This document shows positions 34,345-43,558 of a stretch of 52,533 nt of DNA, one piece after another. Position 1 is the first letter of the stretch, and each line of letters begins with the position of its first letter. This DNA is from an uncultured Methylococcaceae bacterium. GTDB taxonomy: Bacteria > Pseudomonadota > Gammaproteobacteria > Methylococcales > Methylomonadaceae. The translations under genes were made by a program, and so were the position numbers. Below the pieces are notes generated by a model. It was given only the letters and a program-made list of their open reading frames with translations, was not told the DNA's origin and made no database searches. The stretch spans positions 1 to 52,533 of the forward strand of contig CAIPPE010000060.1 in assembly GCA_903866825.1 (NCBI GenBank). Direction: 5' to 3'.

Positions 34345-35526
34345 TTATTTTTTGCTATTGACTGTAAAGAGAAGGTGATCAATTCTCTTTTGAAAAGTAG
34401 CTTCAAAATCATGATTACGAGCAAAAACCACACTGGTTTTTGATTTTTCTATTAACTCAGCTCTATTATTATTCAAATCAGCTACAATTTTACAGATTTC
34501 ATCAAGATCGTTTAATTCAGCTCCCCACCCAATATCGGAAATATCTAAAAGACCGGAAAACGCTCTGTTTTTGTACCCGACTATAGGCACTCCACAGGAC
34601 AATGTTTCTAAGTAGGTACAAGAGGGATCACTCTGCCTGTGTAAGCACACAAAAAGATCAATTGCCTGTTTAAGATCAGGAATAAGTATTTTATAAAAAT
34701 CAACAGCTCCCAGAATAGAAACCTCATTCCCAAGATGATTTTTAGAGATGAATTCTTTCATTTCTGTCTCTAGTTCGCCGGTGCCGTAAATATTTAAATG
34801 GAAGGGAATATTTTTTTGTTTTAATTTAAAAGCAAATTTAACTAGATGATCAGCTCCCTTCATCTGGATCAACCGCCCTGAAAATGCAATGCGCAGTGGC
34901 TTAAATTCAGATAAGTAACCAACTCTTTGTTCTAATTCATTATCTTTTATTATCTGGCTTTCAAAAACCCGGGTATCGAAGAATAATAAATTATTTTTTA
35001 CATAACTGTACTCACCATGAGCTGGAGCACCGTTTGATTGCAATCCGTCGCAAAGTTTAAAAGCAGCCACTCTTTTTCTTTCTTTTTCCCATATATAGAA
35101 AAACCTACGTATTTTTACGATAGGATTTGAGGTACTCAATGCAGCTATTTGATATCGAGTTTCGGGTATATATTCAATGATATAGACACACTTTATGTTT
35201 TCTTTTTTACATAACTTGCTTAGATGAAGTTGATTGTCAGAGTCGCCAGATGCAAGCACAATAGAAACGTCCTGTAGATGCATTGCACTTATTAATTCTT
35301 TTTCTATTAAAGTGATACACTTAAACGGCAGTTCATTATAATTTATAGCTTTAACACCAAATTCAGGAAGTGGTTCGGTGCTTAATGAAATTATGCAAGA
35401 TACCTCCCCAGGCCATTTTTCAAGATACAACAACATCCCATTATAAAATTTGAGATCAAATATTAATAAGTCACCCGATTTCCACACAGGCACAGAGGGT
35501 GTAATTGCTAAATGAAATGGCCGCAT
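34345..35526 (-). CDS. family 4-like glycosyltransferase, AT-rich
   Basis: 393 residues with a GT-B C-terminal domain: PLRIAFSGRLIQMKGADHL, then FHLNIYGTGELETEM, and CTYLETLSCGVPIVGYKNRAF as the donor-site region. The E-x7-E motif is only partly kept. The N-terminal half is divergent. Codon use is visibly more A/T-rich than in its neighbours (many AAA, ATT and TTT codons), and there is no clear ribosome site. It diverges from the plus-strand gene at 35835. Probably a later acquisition to the locus. Confidence 0.8.
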   Translation of the reverse strand: MRPFHLAITPSVPVWKSGDLLIFDLKFYNGMLLYLEKWPGEVSCIISLSTEPLPEFGVKAINYNELPFKCITLIEKELISAMHLQDVSIVLASGDSDNQLHLSKLCKKENIKCVYIIEYIPETRYQIAALSTSNPIVKIRRFFYIWEKERKRVAAFKLCDGLQSNGAPAHGEYSYVKNNLLFFDTRVFESQIIKDNELEQRVGYLSEFKPLRIAFSGRLIQMKGADHLVKFAFKLKQKNIPFHLNIYGTGELETEMKEFISKNHLGNEVSILGAVDFYKILIPDLKQAIDLFVCLHRQSDPSCTYLETLSCGVPIVGYKNRAFSGLLDISDIGWGAELNDLDEICKIVADLNNNRAELIEKSKTSVVFARNHDFEATFQKRIDHLLFTVNSKK

Positions 35527-35834
35527 ATAGTGAAGATCATTAAATTAAAGGTAATCAAACTGAACATAATAAATACTGTTAAATGCGTCTATAACTTTTA
35601 GCTAAATACTTAATCAAAAAAGCAATTTAAAATAGCTTTCAGATACATTTATTGACTCAATGTACCATGGAGTTTTTGGGTTTACAAGTAAGTGACCTCG
35701 GCAATGTTTTTTTGGAACTATTTGCGAGTAAACTCTTAATTCACAATTTAATTGGAATCCTTTTAAATTTTAGACCATAATAAACGAAACTACCTTTCAA
35801 TTTCATTCCAGAAAATCTGATATTTTTATGTGAT
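35527..35834. other. divergent intergenic region
   Basis: 308 bases between divergent glycosyltransferase-like genes. It is AT-rich and holds no small gene I can support. Promoters for both directions must lie here, but I see no convincing -35/-10 pair. Confidence 0.4.
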
Positions 35835-36890
35835 ATGAATATTACTCCTATTAAACAGCAATTTCTTAAGGTTCTATCAAGGACTCACAAAACACTTAAG
35901 GATATAAGTTCAAAGCAATGGACAATTTGTTCTAGGGAACGAGAAATAGTACCGCCAGCTATTTTCTTGAAAAACGATCTCGATAAAGTCAAAGCTGTTA
36001 TGGAAGATACAACAATAGAACAGGAGCTGACGAGAATCCATGGTGGAGAAGTTGAGCACGCGGCCACAGTAGCCTATCAAATTTTTGATTGTGAACTGTT
36101 AGATGGTAGCCTTTACAAAGGTTCTTTCAGACTTCCTCTGACGAAGCAACCTAAAAGATTAATTGGAGCAAATGTTAATGAGTTTATATCTGAAGGCGCT
36201 CTAGCAGGCACTTACTATGGAAGTTTTTACTTTGGTCATTGGCTGACCGATGATCTAACTCTATATTTAACTGCAGAACTTCTTGGTAAGCCAGTTACTC
36301 CAGCACGCTCAGCTTATAGTCATGAGATTGGCTACCAAGAACTCCTCAGCATTAAACCTAACCCAGTGACTCGAGCACGCTTCGGAAGCTTAATTATATG
36401 TGACGATTATGGTCAGAACTCCTTGAAAAAAAAACGATACGAAGAATTTCGTACTCGCCTTTTGAAAATTCCTTCTGCAAATCCTGGGGGACGGGTGTTT
36501 ATTCGTCGAGGGCAACAAGGAGCTGCAAGGTCGTTAGTTAATAGTACAGTAATAGAACAAGTCCTCCAATCTGAAGGCTTCCGTATCCTTGACCCTGAAT
36601 ACTCTAGTGTTAATGAAATTGTAGAAGCAACTAGAGACGCAAAGATTATCGTTGGCGTAGAAGGCAGCCATATGCTTCATTGCATCTATAGTATAGCGCA
36701 GAATGGTGGAATCTGCATAATCCAACCACCTTATCGCTTCAACAACGTTCTAAAGAACTATTCGGACTGTTTGGGAATGACTTACGGATTTATCACTGGA
36801 CACGCTTGTGAAAATGGCTTTTCTATCGATCCAACAGAACTCCTCCATGTGATAGACAAAATTGACAAATCATTAAACGCAAATGTTTAA
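35835..36890 (+). CDS. GT61-like (DUF563) glycosyltransferase
   Basis: 351 residues. The C-terminal half matches the DUF563/GT61 pattern: RVFIRRGQQGAARSLVN, then GFRILDPEYSSVNEIVEA, IIVGVEGSHMLHCIYS (in place of the usual G.HGA.L.N) and IIQPPYRFNN. The middle part has YYGSFYFGHWLTDDL. No signal peptide or membrane helix. It is on the opposite strand from most of the locus and lacks an obvious ribosome site. A hairpin terminator follows. Family assignment is moderately sure; the sugar is unknown. Confidence 0.78.
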   Translation: MNITPIKQQFLKVLSRTHKTLKDISSKQWTICSREREIVPPAIFLKNDLDKVKAVMEDTTIEQELTRIHGGEVEHAATVAYQIFDCELLDGSLYKGSFRLPLTKQPKRLIGANVNEFISEGALAGTYYGSFYFGHWLTDDLTLYLTAELLGKPVTPARSAYSHEIGYQELLSIKPNPVTRARFGSLIICDDYGQNSLKKKRYEEFRTRLLKIPSANPGGRVFIRRGQQGAARSLVNSTVIEQVLQSEGFRILDPEYSSVNEIVEATRDAKIIVGVEGSHMLHCIYSIAQNGGICIIQPPYRFNNVLKNYSDCLGMTYGFITGHACENGFSIDPTELLHVIDKIDKSLNANV

Positions 36891-36947
36891 CCTTCCATAA
36901 CATACTCACCATTCTCTCATTTTTCTAGTAGGTAGCAAGATTTAATA

Positions 36948-36979
36948 AACACTACATATAGTGTTATATAGAATTTTTT
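36948..36979 (+). terminator. weak terminator after the GT61-like gene
   Basis: A 7-base inverted repeat (AACACTA / TAGTGTT) with a 4-base loop lies 57 bases past the stop and is followed after a few bases by six T (36974-36979). The stem is AT-rich, so efficiency is doubtful. The rest of the gap 36891-37282 holds no gene. Confidence 0.4.
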
Positions 36980-37199
36980 AAAAAGTAAATTTGCTGCGGA
37001 CAATAACTTGTCTGGGATAGTTCAAACGACTGCCATTGTGTGGTGTGCAACAGACAAAAGTCTTGACTGGGCCTATTTTCTATTGATGCCCTCTGCTCTC
37101 CCCAAAAGTTATCATTGTGAAAGCCTGTAATAAGGGTAATAATTTTTGAATATCACTAAAATAATGATCGTTTAAGCTGTGAACGCTTGAGAATTAGGC

Positions 37200-37229
37200 T
37201 TGTACAAACGGTTTTTGCTATGATATTCT
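37200..37229 (+). promoter_or_regulatory. possible promoter of the membrane glycosyltransferase gene
   Basis: TTGTAC is followed after 16 bases by GATATT, and an extended -10 form TGCTATGAT overlaps it, about 60 bases before the ATG at 37283. Moderate match only. Confidence 0.3.
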
Positions 37230-37282
37230 AGAATCGAGAAACCGAATTTCATATCCATTTTCATCTACTCTCAGAGCGCCCA

Positions 37283-38782
37283 ATGACTCAATATCATTCT
37301 GTTGGTTATAAAGAACTATTAATAATTATAACTCTACTTGTTCTTTTTCCGATAGCATTGATATTACCGCTAATAATCAATGAAACAGGTGGGTTCTTTA
37401 CGTATTCTCTGGATGATCCTTATATACATCTTGCATTAGCGAAAAATATCTGGCTGGGCAATTATGGTATCAATCTAAGTGAACCATCCGCCCCATCATC
37501 AAGCATATTATGGCCATTTTTGTTAGCGCCTTTCTCATTTTTTAGCGTTTTTTTTGAGTTTGTCCCCTTGATAATAAATGTTTGTTGTTTGGGTTTATTA
37601 GTTTTTGCTATAGATAAAGCTTTTTCAGATCTCAAGTTGACATCTCGTTTAACTTTAATTGCTGTGATATTAATATCTTTAAACGCGTATGGACTTGTTT
37701 TTACCGGAATGGAACACAGCCTGCAGATTTTACTGGTTGCTGTTATTTTGTTACCCATACTAGAAAATATTGGCAAAGTGAAAAGTACTTATTCAACGCC
37801 TGGTTACGCCATTTGTGCATTAATTCTACTTCCTTTGATTCGTTATGAAGGCTTAGCTATTTCTTTACCGGTACTTTTTTATATTTATTCAAAAGGGGAA
37901 GTAGGAAAAGCTGTTTTCGCGCTATCTGTTATTACTATAGTAATGGCTGGCTTTTCTATATTTTTGGACAGCCTTAATTTGGGATGGTTGCCATCTTCTA
38001 TTGTTGCTAAATCTTCGCATAGTGATGGTCTGCACTCAACGATAGAAAATTTGATACAAAACATTTTAAAATATGGCTTCTTGTTTCTTCCAATATCCAT
38101 TCTCGTAGTTTATTTTTGGAATAAAGATAAATCCTTAAGCTTAGTCTTACTTACTTCTACAGTCCTACATTTTCTACTTGGAAAATACGGCTGGTTCGGA
38201 CGTTATGAAAATTATTACTTGTTATTTATTATTCTCATTTGCTTGAGATTGATCATTAACTTGGACTTGCGGGTATTTCCAGCAATATTTTGCTTACCGC
38301 TGATGTTTTTCTCATTATCCCCACAGATCCTAAGAACGCCATTAGCGTCCTCAAACATCCAAAATCAACAGGCTCAAATGGCTAATATCGCTAAGATGTT
38401 GGCTGAACCTGTAGCTGTTAACGACCTTGGCTTAATGGCTCTTAAATCTGGTCAGTACGTGCTTGATTTATGGGGACTTGGTTCTATCGATGCACTGCGT
38501 TATAGAAAAACTCGTAGTGACATTGATTGGATGAATGAACTTATGGAAGCTAAACATGTTAAATATGCTTTTATCTATGATACCTGGTTCCCGTTCAAGC
38601 CAAATAACTGGATAAAGGTTGGCGAACTTAAATTGTTACAAAAGCGTATTACGGCAGTTGATGATACGGTCGCTTTGTATGCTATTGGAGCACCTTCTGC
38701 TGAAAAATTATTAATAGTATTAAAGGAATTTTCGAAACAACAAAATAGTTCTACTCATTTTTCAATTCAAACAAAATACTAA
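37283..38782 (+). CDS. polytopic GT-C-like membrane protein
   Basis: 499 residues with about ten or more membrane helices. The first periplasmic loop contains YSLDDPYIHLALAKNI (Asp44-Asp45) and SAPSSSILWPFLLAPF. An acidic pair in the first loop is the usual catalytic site of GT-C glycosyltransferases such as ArnT or mannosyltransferases. The C-terminus is a soluble domain. It probably transfers a sugar from a lipid carrier outside the cytoplasm. It stands alone on the plus strand inside a minus-strand locus. No closer family name is certain. Confidence 0.75.
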   Translation: MTQYHSVGYKELLIIITLLVLFPIALILPLIINETGGFFTYSLDDPYIHLALAKNIWLGNYGINLSEPSAPSSSILWPFLLAPFSFFSVFFEFVPLIINVCCLGLLVFAIDKAFSDLKLTSRLTLIAVILISLNAYGLVFTGMEHSLQILLVAVILLPILENIGKVKSTYSTPGYAICALILLPLIRYEGLAISLPVLFYIYSKGEVGKAVFALSVITIVMAGFSIFLDSLNLGWLPSSIVAKSSHSDGLHSTIENLIQNILKYGFLFLPISILVVYFWNKDKSLSLVLLTSTVLHFLLGKYGWFGRYENYYLLFIILICLRLIINLDLRVFPAIFCLPLMFFSLSPQILRTPLASSNIQNQQAQMANIAKMLAEPVAVNDLGLMALKSGQYVLDLWGLGSIDALRYRKTRSDIDWMNELMEAKHVKYAFIYDTWFPFKPNNWIKVGELKLLQKRITAVDDTVALYAIGAPSAEKLLIVLKEFSKQQNSSTHFSIQTKY

Positions 38783-39043
38783 CCAGTTAACCCGGACAAT
38801 CGCACTAAATTTTTTTAAGTCAACAGGATATACTTTCATGCTTATTTGAGCTCGCTTAAAATGCCAAGCTGTTATGGACTAAACTGCTCGAGATCGCGGG
38901 TTCAGAGAAATAAATTTCTCGGTAATTGAAGAGTGTAATACTCCCACAATTTCGCTATCTCCAATTATCCGCCCATCTAGCTGGATGAGCGTAGATTGAC
39001 CTTCCGCTGGCAAGGGTACCGAATGTTTATAGATTTTTTTCTT

Positions 39044-40447
39044 CTACCAAAATAATCCGGTCATTGGAAGCCCAAAACCGAGTAGCCAACGCCCATATAT
39101 CAAAATACCCACTGCTACAGTAAATATTAAAGTTGCCTTTATATCCTGGCTAAAGCTCGATAAACCTTCGCGAGAAACACCAAAAGCAATTGCAAAATAA
39201 AATGGCACGTCGTTCATAGCCACAATAGTGATTGCCCCCAGTATCCCGAAATACTTAAAACCAAGTGGAATGCCAATTACATTAAAAAGAAATCGGAAAA
39301 AATTACCAATTGCTGCGTAGTTAGGATTTCCAATGGCAAAAAGAGCCTGCTCGCTGGTTTGAGAGAGCATATTTGGCCATATTCCAATCGCTAGCAAAGT
39401 TAGCATCCAGCTCGCTTGATCATAACGCTTGTCATAAAGATGCAAAATCAAAATATCACCAAATGACACCAAGACCGAAAGCGCTAGCGCCAGAATAAGT
39501 AATATTTTTTTTCGACTATTGAGTAATTGTTCTCGAAAGTCACCACGCGGCATATGTGCCAAACGGGATAAAGTCGGATATATTATTTTACCACTGAGGC
39601 CTGACACGACCTGTCTTGGCACATCTGACAGTGTCAAGGCAATACTGTAAACGCCCAACATTTCAAGTGAGAATATTTTACCCAGGATCACACGATCAGC
39701 TTGACCCGCTAAAAAAGTTAGTATAGTTGAAATAAAAATCCACTTTCCAAAATGAACAAGCTCCTGAGCAGCTGTTTTATCCCAGTGAAACCGATTGCGT
39801 TCCCCAGGTATTAAGAAATGACTCCAAATCATGCTTATCAAGGCGCCTGACAAGACTCCTGCAACTAAAGCCCAAACAGATGGACTGACCCATGCCCAAG
39901 TAATCATTAATGTTAAAGAAATTAATTGCGTAATCAACTCTTGTATCACTATTTTTTTTAATGCTAAATTTCGATAGCTTGTATACAACGCTGTAGAGTT
40001 AAATCCGTTAAAAACGATAGATATTGCAATCACTGGAATTAACCAGATTAATTGAGGATTTTGGTAAAGCTTAGAGGCAGGATAAGCGATGACTGCAGCA
40101 ATTATCCAGATCCCAAAACCTCTTACAACCTGAATAGTCCATGCGGAATTAAGAAAATCAGGATCATTACCACGCTTACTACGAATAATGCTGGTGCCAA
40201 TTCCAATATCCGAAAACAAACATAATCCTAAAAGAATAACATTTACTAAGGAGATCAATCCAAAAAGGTCAGGAAATAACAGACGAGTCAAAATAAGATT
40301 ACTGCCAAACCGTAGGGCTTGGCTTAAACCATAATTTGCAACGGTCCAGTAAGCTCCATGAGTAGCACTCTTTTTAAGAGCCTTTAGGTCAGGTTCACTT
40401 ACGTCTTGGTTTAAAGACTGAGTGCTGTTAGTTAACTTTTTAGTCAC
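39044..40447 (-). CDS. wzx: polysaccharide repeat-unit flippase (Wzx)
   Basis: 467 residues with 12-14 membrane helices. The sequence begins with a soluble lead, then ATHGAYWTVANYGLSQALRFG, followed by LILTRLLFPDLFGLISLVNV and SDIGIGTSIIRSKRGND, the pattern of WzxC/PST-family flippases (MOP superfamily). It moves lipid-linked repeat units to the periplasmic face for polymerisation. The gap before it (38783-39043) has no gene; it contains only a 16-base palindrome-like element, GAGAAAT-AA-ATTTCTC, at 38905-38920. Confidence 0.92.
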   Translation of the reverse strand: MTKKLTNSTQSLNQDVSEPDLKALKKSATHGAYWTVANYGLSQALRFGSNLILTRLLFPDLFGLISLVNVILLGLCLFSDIGIGTSIIRSKRGNDPDFLNSAWTIQVVRGFGIWIIAAVIAYPASKLYQNPQLIWLIPVIAISIVFNGFNSTALYTSYRNLALKKIVIQELITQLISLTLMITWAWVSPSVWALVAGVLSGALISMIWSHFLIPGERNRFHWDKTAAQELVHFGKWIFISTILTFLAGQADRVILGKIFSLEMLGVYSIALTLSDVPRQVVSGLSGKIIYPTLSRLAHMPRGDFREQLLNSRKKILLILALALSVLVSFGDILILHLYDKRYDQASWMLTLLAIGIWPNMLSQTSEQALFAIGNPNYAAIGNFFRFLFNVIGIPLGFKYFGILGAITIVAMNDVPFYFAIAFGVSREGLSSFSQDIKATLIFTVAVGILIYGRWLLGFGLPMTGLFW

Positions 40448-40492
40448 CGTATTATTACCTATGGCAGGTTAGTGGATTGTGAACACAATTAT

Positions 40493-41659
40493 TTAATTTT
40501 TCTTTATTTTATTTAAAACATCAGCATGAAACACACGCGCTATTTGCATGGTCACTTCTGGAGTGAAATGCCCATCACTAACAAAATTTCTGGGATTCGT
40601 ACTTGACGCAATTGTGTGGGTACTTAAGTAAGGAATATCCAGTTGTTTAAGTTGAGACTCAAATGCTAAGGCAAGATGGTCCTTATATCCCTGATCCTGA
40701 ATTAACAAAACATAAGGAAGTTGACCCTTTGACCTGACATCATTAGCAAAATTAGCTATAAGTATATTAGCAATATCCAAAATGCTATCTGTATTTATAA
40801 ATCCATTTGTATTCCAGTATCTGGCTGTAACATCGTGTACATGTTTTTGCCCAATACTGCGACGAATCATTCTTGCCAAGGCAGAATAATCAAAAATATC
40901 TTTTTCAAATATCCAGCTATTGTAAGTTGGAGATTTACTTCTAAGCACTTTGATATATTCCTGCCACAATGCAGGATTGTCATAAAATGAAGTACGTAAT
41001 TCTTCTATAGAATGGATAACGGGGTCTTCCTCTGAGAAATGCCCGTCATTCAATTTATAAATTGGATAGGTATAAGGTGCGGCCCCTTCAAAATTGATGG
41101 TGGCAGTTGTCGGCGATGTCATGTAACTTAAGGAAGACGCTAAAATCCCTAGCACTACTACATCAGCTTGCTGATTCTTGGCATCTGCTTTGTAATAAGC
41201 ATATGAATGGGAAACAGTCGCAGCCGGCCCAGCTTTTAAACGAAGCTCAATACGTGGATCAATAACCTTTAGCGCCTCACATATTTGATTAGTAAATGAT
41301 TGCCCATAGGCAGCAATAAGAACTCGATCACTACTAGAAGCAACTTTAGGTTGTTCATCGACTACATTTTCTAATATCCAACCCGCATTGGCTAATATAG
41401 CAGTAGACTCGTTATCTCTACCTACCATATTTCTGATTTTTCCCTCAGCCGAACGACCGTAATTAAAAAAGCTCTGTAGTTTAGTGGGTTGAATCAGTGG
41501 TGATTTTGGCATAGAAAAAAATATATTGAGCGAAATATCGATCAAAATCAGCCAAACTAATGCCCACAGTATGGCGATAAAAACTCGTTGTCCAGTCAAC
41601 ATCGAAGTAGGGATAGTATCAGACTCAGAATTGGAAATAGATGAATTGCTGACTGTCAT
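40493..41659 (-). CDS. membrane-anchored SGNH-like O-acetylation partner
   Basis: 388 residues. One N-terminal membrane helix (about 25-48) is followed by a periplasmic domain with the SGNH/GDSL pattern. The block-I-like motif is IAAYGQSFTNQ (candidate nucleophile Ser121), then KAGPAATVSHSYAYY, and the C-terminal Asp-His pair is in VSDGHFTPE (Asp362, His364). This matches AlgJ/AlgX- or PatB-like proteins that work with an MBOAT. Its start overlaps the MBOAT stop by 35 bases; a start at an internal ATG (41602) would avoid the overlap. Acyl transfer to the exopolysaccharide is inferred. Confidence 0.75.
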   Translation of the reverse strand: MTVSNSSISNSESDTIPTSMLTGQRVFIAILWALVWLILIDISLNIFFSMPKSPLIQPTKLQSFFNYGRSAEGKIRNMVGRDNESTAILANAGWILENVVDEQPKVASSSDRVLIAAYGQSFTNQICEALKVIDPRIELRLKAGPAATVSHSYAYYKADAKNQQADVVVLGILASSLSYMTSPTTATINFEGAAPYTYPIYKLNDGHFSEEDPVIHSIEELRTSFYDNPALWQEYIKVLRSKSPTYNSWIFEKDIFDYSALARMIRRSIGQKHVHDVTARYWNTNGFINTDSILDIANILIANFANDVRSKGQLPYVLLIQDQGYKDHLALAFESQLKQLDIPYLSTHTIASSTNPRNFVSDGHFTPEVTMQIARVFHADVLNKIKKN

Positions 41660-43265
41660 TAGATAACCCCATTATAAAAACAAATATTAGGAGAGCATAT
41701 ACGCCGCCATGAATAACCGCTGGATAGTATGTATAAAAATGTATATTTTGGCGTTTAAATTGAAAAACCTCGACCAATATTAAGATAATAATACCTAATA
41801 ACGAGCTCAAAGGTGGAATTTTCATATGTAATGTCATATCGGAAAAATCGGCTAATAAAACTTGAGTAAAGTAGCTGATTTGATCAAAAGATGTTGCTCT
41901 AAACAAAAGCCATCCATAACAGACAAACACAAAAAAGAACAGCATCCTGGGCAAACGCATTAATAAAGTTCCACTAAACTCGACTGGTTTACGTCCCACA
42001 AATAGCCTATGAATAATCAACATGGCACCTTGGTATCCACCCCAAAGTAAAAAATTCCAGGCAGCACCATGCCATAAACCACCCAGCACCATAGTCAACA
42101 TTAAATTTCTATAAACCTTAATTTCCGAACCACGGTTCCCACCTAGTGGTATGTATAAATAATCCCGAAGCCACGATGACAAGCTAATATGCCAGCGGCG
42201 CCAGAATTCGGAAGGGTTTAAAGAAAAATAAGGTTGGTCAAAGTTTTTTAATAACTCAATGCCAAACCAAAGAGACACACCACAGGCAATATCAGAGTAA
42301 CCAGAAAAATCACAATAAATCTGTATTGCAAATGTTACCGTGGCGGTAACAATGTCTAACCAACCTACATCACTACTGGCATTGTAAATTGAGAATACGG
42401 AACCCGCCAGTCCATCAGCAATCGCCATTTTTTTTACCAGCCCAAGCAGAATAAGGTAACCGCCTTGACAGATATTTTCAAAACCTACCCTCCGTTCCCC
42501 CAATATCCGAGGAATCAAATGAGATGCCCGCTCTATAGGCCCAGCAACTAAAGGCGGAAAATAAGATACAAATAGCGCAAAATCCCTTAATCGACTTACT
42601 GGTTGCATCTTGCCCCAATAGACGTCACACACATAACTTAAGGTTTGAAAGGTGTAAAAAGAAATACCAATCGGAAGAATGATATCCAAATGCATGCTAG
42701 GAGCATCAAAACCTAAACTCTTTAAACAGCCCTCAGCTTCAGCAACAAAAAAATTATAATATTTAAAAACGCCTAACATGCCTAACTGACCAATTAGACT
42801 GCACCGCAAAAAGAAAATACGCTTTGTTTTTTCTTCCATGTACTTAAGCACATAGGGATAAGCAATATTAGCAATGGCAATACCTAAAATAGAAAGAGCC
42901 AATACTTTAAGTCCAAGCGAAGTTGGAGTTAATAAGTGCTGCCAGTCAATATTATTTGAATAAACGCCCTGAAAAACTACCGCATGCCAATTAGGTACCA
43001 GAAAAAATAATGCAAACCCTAGTAGGTGACACGACGGTGCCAACCTTTGCGCCATAGTCATTCGTCCGTTTGCTATCATCAGCCCGGTACAAAAATCGAG
43101 TACTGTAGATAATGAAACTAGATAAAGAAAACGTATGTCCCATACGCCATAAAAAGTATAACCAGCTATCAGCAATACCCAATTTTGGTAGCGCCTATTA
43201 CATAAATAATAAAAAAGCAGAACAATGGGTAAAAAAATGGCAAACGAAAGAGAATTAAAAATCAT
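41625..43265 (-). CDS. MBOAT O-acyltransferase (AlgI-like)
   Basis: About 546 residues, polytopic. It begins MIFNSLSFAIFLPIVLLFYY, as AlgI-family proteins do, which is why I prefer the ATG at 43265 over a TTG at 43277. Conserved blocks include LPIGISFYTFQTLSYVCDVY, FVSYFPPLVAGPIER, YCDFSGYSDIACG, FWRRWHISLSSWLRDY and the catalytic His in LGGLWHGAAWNF. It passes an acyl group, usually acetyl, across the membrane to a periplasmic partner, here the overlapping SGNH-like protein. Confidence 0.94.
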   Translation of the reverse strand: MIFNSLSFAIFLPIVLLFYYLCNRRYQNWVLLIAGYTFYGVWDIRFLYLVSLSTVLDFCTGLMIANGRMTMAQRLAPSCHLLGFALFFLVPNWHAVVFQGVYSNNIDWQHLLTPTSLGLKVLALSILGIAIANIAYPYVLKYMEEKTKRIFFLRCSLIGQLGMLGVFKYYNFFVAEAEGCLKSLGFDAPSMHLDIILPIGISFYTFQTLSYVCDVYWGKMQPVSRLRDFALFVSYFPPLVAGPIERASHLIPRILGERRVGFENICQGGYLILLGLVKKMAIADGLAGSVFSIYNASSDVGWLDIVTATVTFAIQIYCDFSGYSDIACGVSLWFGIELLKNFDQPYFSLNPSEFWRRWHISLSSWLRDYLYIPLGGNRGSEIKVYRNLMLTMVLGGLWHGAAWNFLLWGGYQGAMLIIHRLFVGRKPVEFSGTLLMRLPRMLFFFVFVCYGWLLFRATSFDQISYFTQVLLADFSDMTLHMKIPPLSSLLGIIILILVEVFQFKRQNIHFYTYYPAVIHGGVYALLIFVFIMGLSNDSQQFIYFQF

Positions 43266-43558
43266 TTTAATAAACAAATTCTTTTGAGTGGCGAGTGTAC
43301 CTAGTTTATCTCTATAGAGTAGTTATAACAAGATACTGAAGAAAACCCAATTTTCTAAACTCACCGAAGGCGTAGCTATAACCCATAGGGTTTATGATAT
43401 GGCTCTAAATTTATCCTACCTCACTATTGGCAACTGTCGAGATCCAGAGTGTATTTGTGTACGACGCTATTCTCCAGTGGTGATTTATACATGGCTGCAT
43501 GCGTACTTCAGTTACAACACCAGATAATTTCTAACAATGTCCAATTATGAATGAAACT

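Noticed and set aside
36997-38800. Direct repeat CGGACAAT at 36997-37004 and 38793-38800 flanking the plus-strand membrane-protein gene, possibly target-site duplication or element ends
   Set aside because: An 8-base match between two gaps of 250-400 bases is expected by chance, and neither copy extends further.
38905-38920. GAGAAAT-AA-ATTTCTC palindrome as a terminator or element end
   Set aside because: No T-run follows, the element is short and AT-rich, and nothing nearby supports a function.
43399-43527. A 42-codon plus-strand frame with a CRDPECIC cluster and an AGGG 9 bases upstream
   Set aside because: No recognisable domain, no promoter, and length within chance expectation; not strong enough to call a gene.
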